From Aquificaceae bacterium (GTDB lineage Bacteria; Aquificota; Aquificia; Aquificales; Aquificaceae): a stretch of 64,000 nucleotides of DNA. Made by a program: the position numbers and the translations under genes. Below are positions 56,666 to 64,000 of this stretch, piece after piece; the stretch's first letter is position 1, and every line of letters starts with the position of its first letter. Under the pieces are notes generated by a model, which ran no database searches, had not been told where the DNA came from, and saw only the letters and a list, made by a program, of their open reading frames with translations. Location: positions 113,889 to 177,888 of the forward strand of contig JALSHV010000015.1 of assembly GCA_026981975.1 (NCBI GenBank). The letters are read 5' to 3'.

Positions 56666-57885
56666 AGGCTAAATCTCAAAAATGCAGCAAGCCCGTCTAT
56701 CTTTTTCTGAAGATGACTGTCAACTATCACTTCAACTTTAGCTCTTTGTTCCAAAGCTTCTTCTATAACCTCATCAACAATATCCTCAATGGGGATAGGT
56801 TCCTCATCTACTAAAGGACACCGTGGTTTAAGGAAGACTAAATGGGTCTGCGGACATAGATAACCGGGTTTCTCAAAATCTTCTGGCACAAGAAGAAGTC
56901 TTATATTACCAATAGCTACCATGTCTAAAACTGCGGAAGTTCCGTTCACAGCAAGTCCTTTACCCTGAAGCTCTTCAAGTTCCTCTATAAGATATTTTTC
57001 CTCTTCCCTGTCCTTTCTCAGTAAAAGATCAACAGCTTTCTCCTTTATTTGAGAAAGTTTTGCTTCCGAGGGATTTACGTCTATAAAACCTATCAATCTT
57101 TCCCTTAAATAAGGGTGAAGATGGTTTTCTATTTCCCTTAAGCCCCTTTCCTGCAATCCACCCACTATTAGTTTGTCAAATTTGCTTAACTTCCAGTCTT
57201 CAAAAAGAGCGTCAGCGGCTATTTTAAGAATCCTGTGCCATTCTTCCTTAATTCTCATGTGGAATCTCCACTCTCCCAAGGAATGCTGAATCATATTAGG
57301 TGCTGCTCTTCTGGAAGGCAGTTTAAGTTGAAACATACCTTCAGCACCCTTAAGAGCAGCTCCACCGCTGTGAAATCTGTGAGATCGTGTTGCCAGAGGT
57401 TCTAAGAAATCTATCTTTTCATAAATATTTACTATATCCATTAAGAAATATCTCACGTGTTTTCTGTCCACCAAAAGCACAGCAATTTTACCGAATTCCT
57501 CGTCTATGGCTACGATTTCCCTTACAAGTGGATCAGGAGCTATCATGAGCCTGTTTCTGTAAACATAGGGCAGTTTTATAACTTCAAAGAGATTTTTAGC
57601 TGAGCAAGAAAAAATACTTATAGCTCCACAATCTTTAAGATTGTTAGGATCGGAAAGAAAAGATTCTATTTTTTCAATATCTTTCTCTATGGATTTTTTT
57701 GTGTTTTCCGCAAAGATTCTGTTCTGAATTTCTTTTTTCTTTTTTCTTACAAGATTTTTAAAAATTTTTAAATACATATTGTTTTGTCTATGCTGAGAAG
57801 AAAGCTTTAAATACAGAGAAGTAACGTAAAATTCTCCCATTTCAAAGGAGATTAAGGTCTCAAGACTACGCTTTAAATCTGTCAT
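56662..57885 (-). CDS. Bacterial eRF1/Vms1-like protein (baeRF/VLRF1 type)
   Basis: The middle section GAISIFSCSAKNLFEVIKLPYVYRNRLMIAPDPLVREIVAIDEEFGKIAVLLVDRKHVRYFLM matches the pattern of bacterial proteins related to archaeal/eukaryotic release factor 1. The next segment RSHRFHSGGAALKGAEGMF sits where the GGQ-type peptidyl-tRNA hydrolysis loop is found; here the third position is Ala, not Gln. A C-terminal domain follows with VLDMVAIGNIRLLLVPEDFEKPGYLCP. Such proteins act in ribosome rescue in the few studied cases. It starts after GGAGGAT and overlaps the NYN gene. Confidence 0.75.
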   Translation of the reverse strand: MTDLKRSLETLISFEMGEFYVTSLYLKLSSQHRQNNMYLKIFKNLVRKKKKEIQNRIFAENTKKSIEKDIEKIESFLSDPNNLKDCGAISIFSCSAKNLFEVIKLPYVYRNRLMIAPDPLVREIVAIDEEFGKIAVLLVDRKHVRYFLMDIVNIYEKIDFLEPLATRSHRFHSGGAALKGAEGMFQLKLPSRRAAPNMIQHSLGEWRFHMRIKEEWHRILKIAADALFEDWKLSKFDKLIVGGLQERGLREIENHLHPYLRERLIGFIDVNPSEAKLSQIKEKAVDLLLRKDREEEKYLIEELEELQGKGLAVNGTSAVLDMVAIGNIRLLLVPEDFEKPGYLCPQTHLVFLKPRCPLVDEEPIPIEDIVDEVIEEALEQRAKVEVIVDSHLQKKIDGLAAFLRFSL

Positions 57886-57909
57886 AGTATCCTCCTGAAT
57901 TAGTATCTA

Positions 57910-59061
57910 CTAAACTATTTTACTTAAAATATTTCTTATATAACGTTCTTTTTCTTTATCATCTTCAGAATCCAATACTCCCACTATATCCCACAGGTTT
58001 TTATTTCTCCTTATGTAAACACGTCCTCCTTGAAATCTCAATTTATAAATACCTTTAACGGATTTTAAAGGTTCAGCCTTATTTTTTTCTTTACTAAGAG
58101 AGAATCTGAGTATTTCACGTAACAGGGATTTTTTTCTTTCTGGTGTTAATCTAATAAACTCTCCAAGAGCTCTTTGAGAAATAGAAACTCCTAAGGCGAG
58201 GAAAAAATCCATGTATATCTCTTCCACTTTTTCCTCTTTATGACGAAGCCTTTTTATTTCCTCTTCAAGGGATTCCACTCTTTCTTGTAGTCTTTTTCTT
58301 TCCTGTAGTAGTTTTTCCTTTTCTTCTTTGAGCTTTTCACTTTCATCAGTGTAAAGATCCACTAACTCCTGAAGTTGGATTAATTCTTTTATAAGTTTCT
58401 TTCTTTCTTTTCTTAAACTGGAAAGCTCTTTCTTTCCACCGTTTATTTCCGATTCACTGCGGAGTATATCCAATAACTGGAATAGTCTTCTGTTGGTTTC
58501 CAGTAATCTGTTTTCTTTTTCTTTATATTCTTTGAGTTTATCTTGTAATTCTTTCAGCTTTTCTTCAAGTTTTTCTTTTCCTTCACTATTTCCTTCCTCT
58601 TTTTTTTCCTCTTCAAGATTTTTAATTTCCTCCTTTAAAAGGCGCAGTTGGGTTTCTATGTATTCCCTTTCTTCTCTGACTCTGTCTATCTCGCTAAGCA
58701 ATTCTTCTCTTTCCTTTTCTATTCCTTTTATTTCTTTTTCTGTAGGGGATTCCAAAAGGGCAAGAAGAGCAAAGGTAAATATAACAGGCGGGAGATCTCT
58801 TACCACTATCTCTAAGCTTCTGAAGTAAAAGCTCAAAGCTATTATCTGAAAAAAGAACAGATAACCTATCCACTGGACCGTCCTATGACGTTCCCCGAAT
58901 AACCAACTTATATAAAGAACGGAATTATAAGAAAGAACGAGAATTATATGATGGATATCTTGCGGAAAGAGGGGAACAGGAGAAATTTCGTATTCTGTTA
59001 TATACCATAGTAAGAAATTGTAAGAAACTATAAGGAAAAGAAGTATAAAGGTTTCCCTCAT
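57910..59061 (-). CDS. Membrane-anchored coiled-coil protein with possible RelE-like C-terminus
   Basis: I do not recognise the full protein. Three to four membrane helices (within residues 3-105) are followed by a very long Glu/Lys/Leu coiled coil (about 112-285, e.g. KERKKLIKELIQLQELVDLY). The C-terminal 95 residues contain VKGIYKLRFQGGRVYIRRNKNLWDIVGVLDSEDDKEKERYIRNI, which resembles the core of RelE/ParE-type toxins. A membrane-tethered sensor or ribosome-contacting factor is conceivable. It is the first gene of the eRF1-like/NYN/rdgB/bioA operon and is divergent from the DJ-1 gene with an 18-bp gap. Confidence 0.65.
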   Translation of the reverse strand: MRETFILLFLIVSYNFLLWYITEYEISPVPLFPQDIHHIILVLSYNSVLYISWLFGERHRTVQWIGYLFFFQIIALSFYFRSLEIVVRDLPPVIFTFALLALLESPTEKEIKGIEKEREELLSEIDRVREEREYIETQLRLLKEEIKNLEEEKKEEGNSEGKEKLEEKLKELQDKLKEYKEKENRLLETNRRLFQLLDILRSESEINGGKKELSSLRKERKKLIKELIQLQELVDLYTDESEKLKEEKEKLLQERKRLQERVESLEEEIKRLRHKEEKVEEIYMDFFLALGVSISQRALGEFIRLTPERKKSLLREILRFSLSKEKNKAEPLKSVKGIYKLRFQGGRVYIRRNKNLWDIVGVLDSEDDKEKERYIRNILSKIV

Positions 59062-59079
59062 GAAGTAAAATTTAAACCC

Positions 59080-59604
59080 ATGAAGAGGATTTTGATCCTT
59101 CTTGAGGAACTTGTGGAGGATTCTGAGTTCCTTTATCCGTATATGAGGTTTAAAGAAGAGGGTTTTGAAGTAATTTCAGCAGCTCCTCTTAAAAGGGAAT
59201 ACAGAGGGAAAAAGGGAATGACTTTCTACCCTGATTTTGCTCTTAAGGAGATTCTTCACGAGAGTTTTGACTGTATCTTCATTCCAGGAGGATACGCACC
59301 AGACAGACTTAGAAGGTATCCGGAAGTTCTCAATCTTGTTAAAAGACATTACGATGAAGGGAAAATAGTGTGTGCTGTTTGTCACGGTCCGTGGGTTTTA
59401 ATCTCCGCAGGTATAGTGCAGGGCAGAAAAGTCACAGGTTTTTACGCTATAAAGGACGATATTAAAAACGCCGGTGCTTTCTATACAGGAGAAGAGGTAG
59501 AAGTAGATAAAAACCTTATAACGGCTACAGATCCCTCTTCTATGCTTAAAATGATAAAGCTTGTTATAAAAAAACTGTTGAAAGAAGAAGAGGATAAAAA
59601 GTGA
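59080..59604 (+). CDS. DJ-1/PfpI family protein
   Basis: The catalytic cysteine lies in the nucleophile elbow CAVCHGPWVLISAG, preceded by a glutamate-rich helix and IFIPGGYAPDRLR. Members act as proteases, glyoxalases or deglycases; the exact activity is not decidable from sequence, and the PfpI type forms large rings in thermophiles. Its stop overlaps the GTG start of the zinc-binding protein gene, so it is coupled to the transporter operon. Confidence 0.9.
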   Translation: MKRILILLEELVEDSEFLYPYMRFKEEGFEVISAAPLKREYRGKKGMTFYPDFALKEILHESFDCIFIPGGYAPDRLRRYPEVLNLVKRHYDEGKIVCAVCHGPWVLISAGIVQGRKVTGFYAIKDDIKNAGAFYTGEEVEVDKNLITATDPSSMLKMIKLVIKKLLKEEEDKK

Positions 59605-60413
59605 TCTTTATCCTGTATTTACTTATATGTATCTCCCCATCTTTTGGCGGTAAAGTAGCTGTTAGCATCTTTCCCTTCTACGATCTTGTAAGGGAAATAG
59701 CTGGCAAAGAGTTTACGGTAGAGGTTGTAGTTCCTCCTAAGGCGGATTATCATGTATACGAACTTACAGCAAAGGATCTTCTAAAACTCCACAAAGCTGA
59801 TATTGTTTTCATCAGTGGCATACCGTTAGGCTATTGGGAAGAGAAAATAGAGAAAATAGCTGGTGAGCGGGCTGTAAGACTTGTAAAGAATCCAAAACTC
59901 AACGATCCCCATATATGGTTATCTCCGAAGGAAATGATCCGCATAGCAAAGATCGTAGCGGACACCTTTGAAAGAGAAGATCCTGAAAGGAAAGAAATTT
60001 ACAGGGAGAGATTGAAGAGAGTTGTGAATATACTGAAAAGCTTAGACAGAGAATATTCAGAGGGATTAAAAAACTGCAAGTTCAGAATCTTAGCCACCGT
60101 TCACCGATCCTTAAGTTATATAGCCAAAGATTACAAACTGAGGGAAATATCTCTGTCTTTTAAAGATATCCACAGTGATATATCTCCCCACAGTATTCTC
60201 TTATTTGTAAAGGAAATAAAAAAAAGAGGAATTTCTCATCTAATAGTTCCCTTAGGAGAGAAATACAAAGTTGCGGAGGTTCTAAGCAAGAAATACAATT
60301 TAAAGGTATATGAAATTAACATAAAAATAATACCTACAATTCAATCATCGGATTACTTCTCTGTTATGCTTGAAAACTTGAAAAAGTTCAAGGAAATACT
60401 CCAATGTATGTAG
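59601..60413 (+). CDS. znuA: Zinc/manganese-type ABC transporter substrate-binding protein
   Basis: It has a signal peptide (ending near SFGG, start codon GTG) and a TroA-type fold. Metal-binding histidines are visible in ADYHVYELTAKDLLKL and DPHIWLSPKEMIRIA, and in ATVHRSLSYIAKDY. It lacks the long His-rich loop of typical ZnuA, so manganese or another metal is also possible. It overlaps the ATPase gene downstream by 10 bp. Confidence 0.88.
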   Translation: MIFILYLLICISPSFGGKVAVSIFPFYDLVREIAGKEFTVEVVVPPKADYHVYELTAKDLLKLHKADIVFISGIPLGYWEEKIEKIAGERAVRLVKNPKLNDPHIWLSPKEMIRIAKIVADTFEREDPERKEIYRERLKRVVNILKSLDREYSEGLKNCKFRILATVHRSLSYIAKDYKLREISLSFKDIHSDISPHSILLFVKEIKKRGISHLIVPLGEKYKVAEVLSKKYNLKVYEINIKIIPTIQSSDYFSVMLENLKKFKEILQCM

Positions 60414-61096
60414 TGGAGATAAAAAATCTTTACTTTTCCTACGATGACAGTTTTCTTGTTTTAGACAATGTAAGTTTAAATATTAAAAAAGGAGAATTTG
60501 TGGGACTTATAGGTCCTAACGGAGCTGGAAAAACCACTCTTTTTAAATTAATTTTAGGATTGTTAAAGCCTTTGAGTGGTTTAATAAAACTCTTCGGAAC
60601 AGATATAAGAAATTTTAAAGATTGGAAAAGGATAGGATATGTGCCTCAGAAATTGAATTCCGATTACTTTTTTCCTGCTACTGTGGGTGAGCTTCTTAAC
60701 CTTACAAAAGGCACTCGGAAGGAAGAGATAATTGCTCTATTTCACTTAGATTCCCTCCTTGAGAAACAGTTTCTTAAACTTTCCGGAGGACAACAGCAGA
60801 TAGTCCTCTTAGGGCTTGCTTTATCCACCGATCCAGATTTACTTCTCCTTGACGAACCGACTGCAGGTTTAGATGTTCATTTTCGTAATCATATAATTCA
60901 TACTTTAAAAAATTTCACAGTAAAAGAAGGAAAATCTGTAATTATGATTTCTCATGATATAGGATTCATACTCAACACGGTGGATAGAGTTTTATGTCTT
61001 AACAGATCACTACAATACCAAGGCAATTCAAGAGATGCGATAGGAGTAATAGAGAATATGTTCGGTATTAGAGAGGTAAAAAGTGGAATTTCTTAA
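60404..61096 (+). CDS. znuC: Zinc/manganese-type ABC transporter ATP-binding protein
   Basis: The Walker A GPNGAGKTTLFK, signature LSGGQQQIVLLGLAL and Walker B LLLLDEPTAGLDV are intact, and the short 230-residue form is typical of ZnuC/MntB ATPases. It sits between the binding protein and the permease and overlaps both, so it energises this uptake system. Confidence 0.92.
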   Translation: MYVVEIKNLYFSYDDSFLVLDNVSLNIKKGEFVGLIGPNGAGKTTLFKLILGLLKPLSGLIKLFGTDIRNFKDWKRIGYVPQKLNSDYFFPATVGELLNLTKGTRKEEIIALFHLDSLLEKQFLKLSGGQQQIVLLGLALSTDPDLLLLDEPTAGLDVHFRNHIIHTLKNFTVKEGKSVIMISHDIGFILNTVDRVLCLNRSLQYQGNSRDAIGVIENMFGIREVKSGIS

Positions 61097-61880
61097 TTAC
61101 GATTTTGTTCAAAGAGGAATTCTAACAGGACTTTTAATCGGAGCATCTTCCGCTGTTGTAGGTGTTTTTTTAATTTTAAGGCGTATGGCATTTTTAGGAG
61201 CAGGTCTTTCCCATGCTGCTTTTGGAGGAATAGCTTTGAGTATGATAATTGATGTTGAACCTTTTCTATTAACTGCTTTGTTTACTGTTACAGTAGGAAA
61301 TTTAATACAGCTAATATCTTCCAAAAGAAAAGTGCCTGCAGATGCGGTTATTGCCCTTTTCTTTTCAGCAGGAGTTGCCTTGGCGGTTATTCTACTGGGA
61401 ATTTCAAAAAAACTCAGTGAAAACGTCTTCGGTTATCTTTTTGGAAATATACTTATGGTTACAGAAAAAGAACTAATTATTTCTTTAGCAGTTGCCAGCT
61501 TTGTAGCTTTGTTTGTTGTGTTTTTTTATAGAAACTTAATCCTTTTAACTTTCAACGAAGAAATCGCAAAATTAAGAGGAGCTCATATCAATCTTATAAA
61601 TCATTTACTTATATCTGTAGCTTCTCTCACAGTGGTAGTATCAATAAAAGCCGTAGGAATAATACTTTCATCTTCCATGTTAGTTATTCCAGCTCTTATA
61701 GGATTGATAACGGGTAAAAGCTTCCGTAGTTGCCTTTTTATCAGTATGGCTGTATCCTTTTTTTCAGTTTTAGTAGGAATTTTTATCTCCCTGTATTATA
61801 ACCTACCGCCAAGCGGATCCATTGTAGGAATTATGGTGTTTTTATTTGCTATTACTTTTGTAAAGAAGATTCTCAAGTAA
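61083..61880 (+). CDS. znuB: Zinc/manganese-type ABC transporter permease
   Basis: This is an ABC-3 family permease with about eight membrane helices. GAGLSHAAFGGIAL and the later VSIKAVGIILSSSMLVIPALIG are the conserved family features. The start is GTG inside the end of the ATPase gene. It completes the metal uptake operon. The helicase gene follows 20 bp downstream on the same strand. Confidence 0.93.
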   Translation: MEFLNYDFVQRGILTGLLIGASSAVVGVFLILRRMAFLGAGLSHAAFGGIALSMIIDVEPFLLTALFTVTVGNLIQLISSKRKVPADAVIALFFSAGVALAVILLGISKKLSENVFGYLFGNILMVTEKELIISLAVASFVALFVVFFYRNLILLTFNEEIAKLRGAHINLINHLLISVASLTVVVSIKAVGIILSSSMLVIPALIGLITGKSFRSCLFISMAVSFFSVLVGIFISLYYNLPPSGSIVGIMVFLFAITFVKKILK

Positions 61881-61900
61881 AAGATTAGTTTTGAAAGATT

Positions 61901-64000
61901 ATGGAAGGCAAAATAGTCAAAGGTCCTTTCTGGAAGGAGCCGGTTAAGATTACAAAAGCGGAGTATATTGACGAACAACATCTTCACATAATAGGATCAA
62001 CCCTTTATTCTAAGGAGTATGTTGATGACATACTTGATAAAGACCAAATTAAAGCTCTTAAGATAATTGATGAAACAACGGACTTTTCCTACCCATCTAA
62101 GCACCTATTCTACTACCTGGAGGCTCTCAGGTTCAAAAACGCCTCCCTTTTTGATCCTCTTTTAGCGGTTAGTGTTTCCAAAATTCACCCTCTTCCCTTT
62201 CAGATAGAAGCTGTTTATGGGTATATTCTCAAACAACCAAAAATCAGGTTCCTGATAGCGGACGATCCGGGGGCGGGAAAAACCATAATGGCTGGACTCG
62301 TTATAAAGGAGCTAAAGCTAAGGGGACTTGTAAGGAGGATTCTTATAGTGGTTCCCGGGCATTTAAAAGATCAGTGGAAGAGGGAAATGAAGGAAAGGTT
62401 TAAAGAGGTATTCGTTGAGTTCAACAGAAGTTCTATAGCGTCACATTATGGAGAGAATCCCTTAGAAAGAAACGATCAGGTTATAGCTTCCATTGATTTC
62501 CTCAAACAGGAGGATATTCTTCCTATCCTCAACAGCACTCACTGGGATCTGGTAATCGTTGACGAAGCTCATAAAATGTCCGCCTACAGATACGGTGATA
62601 GTGTTCAGAGAACACAGAGGTATAAATTGGGAGAGGTCCTTTCAAGAAACTCCGACCATCTACTCTTTTTGACAGCCACACCTCACAGAGGAGACCCTGA
62701 GAACTTCAGACTCTTTCTTGACCTTCTTGTTCCGGGTTTTTTTGCAAAGCCAGAAATGATAGAGGAATCTCTAAGAAACAAGGACAATCCCCTGTTTATC
62801 AGAAGGCTCAAAGAAGACCTGAGAGACTTTGAGGGAAGACCAATATTTACAAACAGGTATCCGAAAACCGTAAGGTTCAATCTTTCGGAAGAAGAACAGG
62901 ACCTTTACATAGAGCTTACAAGGTATGTAAGAGAGCAGTATAACAAAGCCATGTCCGATCAAAAACACAAAAACATAGCCTTTGCCTTGATGATACTTCA
63001 AAGAAGAATGGCGTCAAGCACATACGCACTGGCGAGATCCTTAGAAAGAAGGAAGAAAAGACTTGAAAAACTCCTCTCAAAGGAAGAAAAACCGATAAAG
63101 GTTTCCCTGCCTGACCTTGAAACTGCAGAAGACCTTGAGGAAGATGAAAGGTGGAAAAAAGAAGAAGAGTGGGAGACGGTAAGCCTTGCAAAAAATCCGG
63201 AAGAACTGATGTATGAGATAAAAACCTTAGAAAAATTGATAGATAAAGCTTACGGAATAATTAGGAAGGAAAGAGAGGTAAAACTCCGCGAGCTTAAAAA
63301 AGCTATTGAGGAAGGCTTTAAAAAGATAGAGGAAATGAAGGGGAACCCTAAGATTCTGATATTCACCGAATCAAAGGATACCCTTGAATACCTCGTGGAG
63401 AAGATTAAAAGCTGGGGGTACAGCGTTAACTCTATACACGGCGGTATGAGCTTGGACGAAAGAATTAGAGCAGAAAAAGAATTTAGAGATGAGACCCAGA
63501 TAATGGTTGCAACAGAAGCGGCGGGGGAGGGAATAAACCTTCAATTTTGCCACATAATGATTAATTACGACATTCCTTGGAATCCCAACAGGCTTGAGCA
63601 GAGAATGGGAAGGATACACAGGTATGGACAGCAGAAAGATGTTTATATCTTCAATCTGGTGACAGAAGATACTGTAGAAGGAAAAGTTCTCTCCAAGATG
63701 TTTGAAAAACTTGAGGAAATTAGGGACAAGCTCGGAAGTGACAGGGTATTTGATGTCATAGGTGATGTTTTTAAAGGGAAGAATCTTTATCAGCTCATCA
63801 TTGATGCCATAACAAAGGTTAAGACCCTTGACCAAGTCCTTGAGGAGATGGATATTAAGCCGGACGAGAATTATCTCAAAAACGTAAAAGAAGTTCTGGG
63901 CGAGTCCCTTGCAACAAGATTTATAGACTATACAAAAATAAAGGACATAGCTGAAAAAGCCAAGGAATACAGACTGATTCCCGAGTACGTAGAGGAGTTT
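61901..64000 (+). CDS. SNF2-type DEAD/DEAH helicase, 3' end outside the window
   Basis: The frame from ATG 61901 is open to the last base (700 codons), so the gene is truncated by the window edge and absent from the ORF track. Helicase motifs are visible: ADDPGAGKTIMAGL, VVPGHLKDQW, VDEAHKMSA, LTATPHRGD, and in the second half FTESKDTLEYL, VATEAAGEGINLQFC and QRMGRIHRYGQ. It belongs to the SNF2 branch found in RapA, DrmD of DISARM and related defence helicases. Whether it belongs to a defence system depends on genes beyond the edge. Confidence 0.88.
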   Translation, partial: MEGKIVKGPFWKEPVKITKAEYIDEQHLHIIGSTLYSKEYVDDILDKDQIKALKIIDETTDFSYPSKHLFYYLEALRFKNASLFDPLLAVSVSKIHPLPFQIEAVYGYILKQPKIRFLIADDPGAGKTIMAGLVIKELKLRGLVRRILIVVPGHLKDQWKREMKERFKEVFVEFNRSSIASHYGENPLERNDQVIASIDFLKQEDILPILNSTHWDLVIVDEAHKMSAYRYGDSVQRTQRYKLGEVLSRNSDHLLFLTATPHRGDPENFRLFLDLLVPGFFAKPEMIEESLRNKDNPLFIRRLKEDLRDFEGRPIFTNRYPKTVRFNLSEEEQDLYIELTRYVREQYNKAMSDQKHKNIAFALMILQRRMASSTYALARSLERRKKRLEKLLSKEEKPIKVSLPDLETAEDLEEDERWKKEEEWETVSLAKNPEELMYEIKTLEKLIDKAYGIIRKEREVKLRELKKAIEEGFKKIEEMKGNPKILIFTESKDTLEYLVEKIKSWGYSVNSIHGGMSLDERIRAEKEFRDETQIMVATEAAGEGINLQFCHIMINYDIPWNPNRLEQRMGRIHRYGQQKDVYIFNLVTEDTVEGKVLSKMFEKLEEIRDKLGSDRVFDVIGDVFKGKNLYQLIIDAITKVKTLDQVLEEMDIKPDENYLKNVKEVLGESLATRFIDYTKIKDIAEKAKEYRLIPEYVEEF

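Overview
The window looks like a chromosomal segment of a thermophilic, chemolithoautotrophic member of the Aquificales (Hydrogenobacter / Thermocrinis / Hydrogenivirga type). This is an inference from four things. The sulfur-oxidation (Sox), membrane nitrate reductase and CuA heme-copper modules sit together with biosynthetic genes. Coding is very dense, with many ATGA-type overlaps. Lys/Glu/Arg and AGA/AGG codons are heavily used. Proteins such as BioA and FlgM look Aquifex-like. Almost every base is coding. The only long gap is the roughly 200-bp AT-rich stretch before the sox genes, and I see no insertion sequences, CRISPR arrays or phage genes.

Layout. 1-2.2 kb: argC (cut by the left edge) and mutL. 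2.4-8.4 kb: a sulfur-oxidation operon soxYZ-soxA-soxX-soxB, followed by two DUF302 proteins and a SoxH-like metallo-hydrolase; soxCD is absent. 8.4-11.3 kb: oxidative pentose phosphate genes gnd-zwf-pgl on the minus strand. 11.3-20.4 kb: alr, a lipoprotein cytochrome c with an unusual GC-rich structured leader, alaS, a HIT hydrolase, a lone ABC ATPase, flgM, and a minus-strand unit encapsulin-cysteine synthase-NnrDE. 20.4-23.7 kb: a second lone ABC ATPase, sppA and a GlcD-like FAD oxidase.

23.8-35.4 kb is the respiratory core. A CuA subunit II and a heme-copper subunit I that lacks the cross-linkable tyrosine, with a SCO-like copper chaperone and a small membrane protein, converge on a nitrate respiration operon (cytochrome c-narG-narH-narJ-narI-narK). 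I suspect the heme-copper enzyme is a CuA-type nitric oxide reductase rather than an oxidase. 35.4-44.3 kb: argG, ilvC, a CDP-alcohol transferase, a RibD-like reductase, pyrD, an ArsA-type ATPase, a CLC protein with an altered gating motif, and moaA/moaE, which would supply molybdenum cofactor to NarG. 44.3-52.9 kb: pilT, pilC, gltX, a Hel308-like helicase, tRNA-Asp(GTC), ahcY and flhB.

52.9-59.1 kb is a minus-strand operon of unusual genes: a membrane coiled-coil protein with a possible RelE-like tail, a bacterial eRF1-like protein, a NYN-domain protein, an ITPase, and an in-frame fusion of a divergent ATP-synthase gamma/delta-like protein to BioA. 59.1-61.9 kb holds a DJ-1/PfpI protein and a zinc-type ABC transporter. 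A SNF2-type helicase runs off the right edge.

The strongest candidates for something new are the AtpG/AtpH-like-BioA fusion, the tyrosine-less CuA heme-copper enzyme beside nar, the encapsulin-cysteine synthase pair without an obvious cargo, and the pseudoknot-prone GC-rich RNA between alaS and the cytochrome gene.
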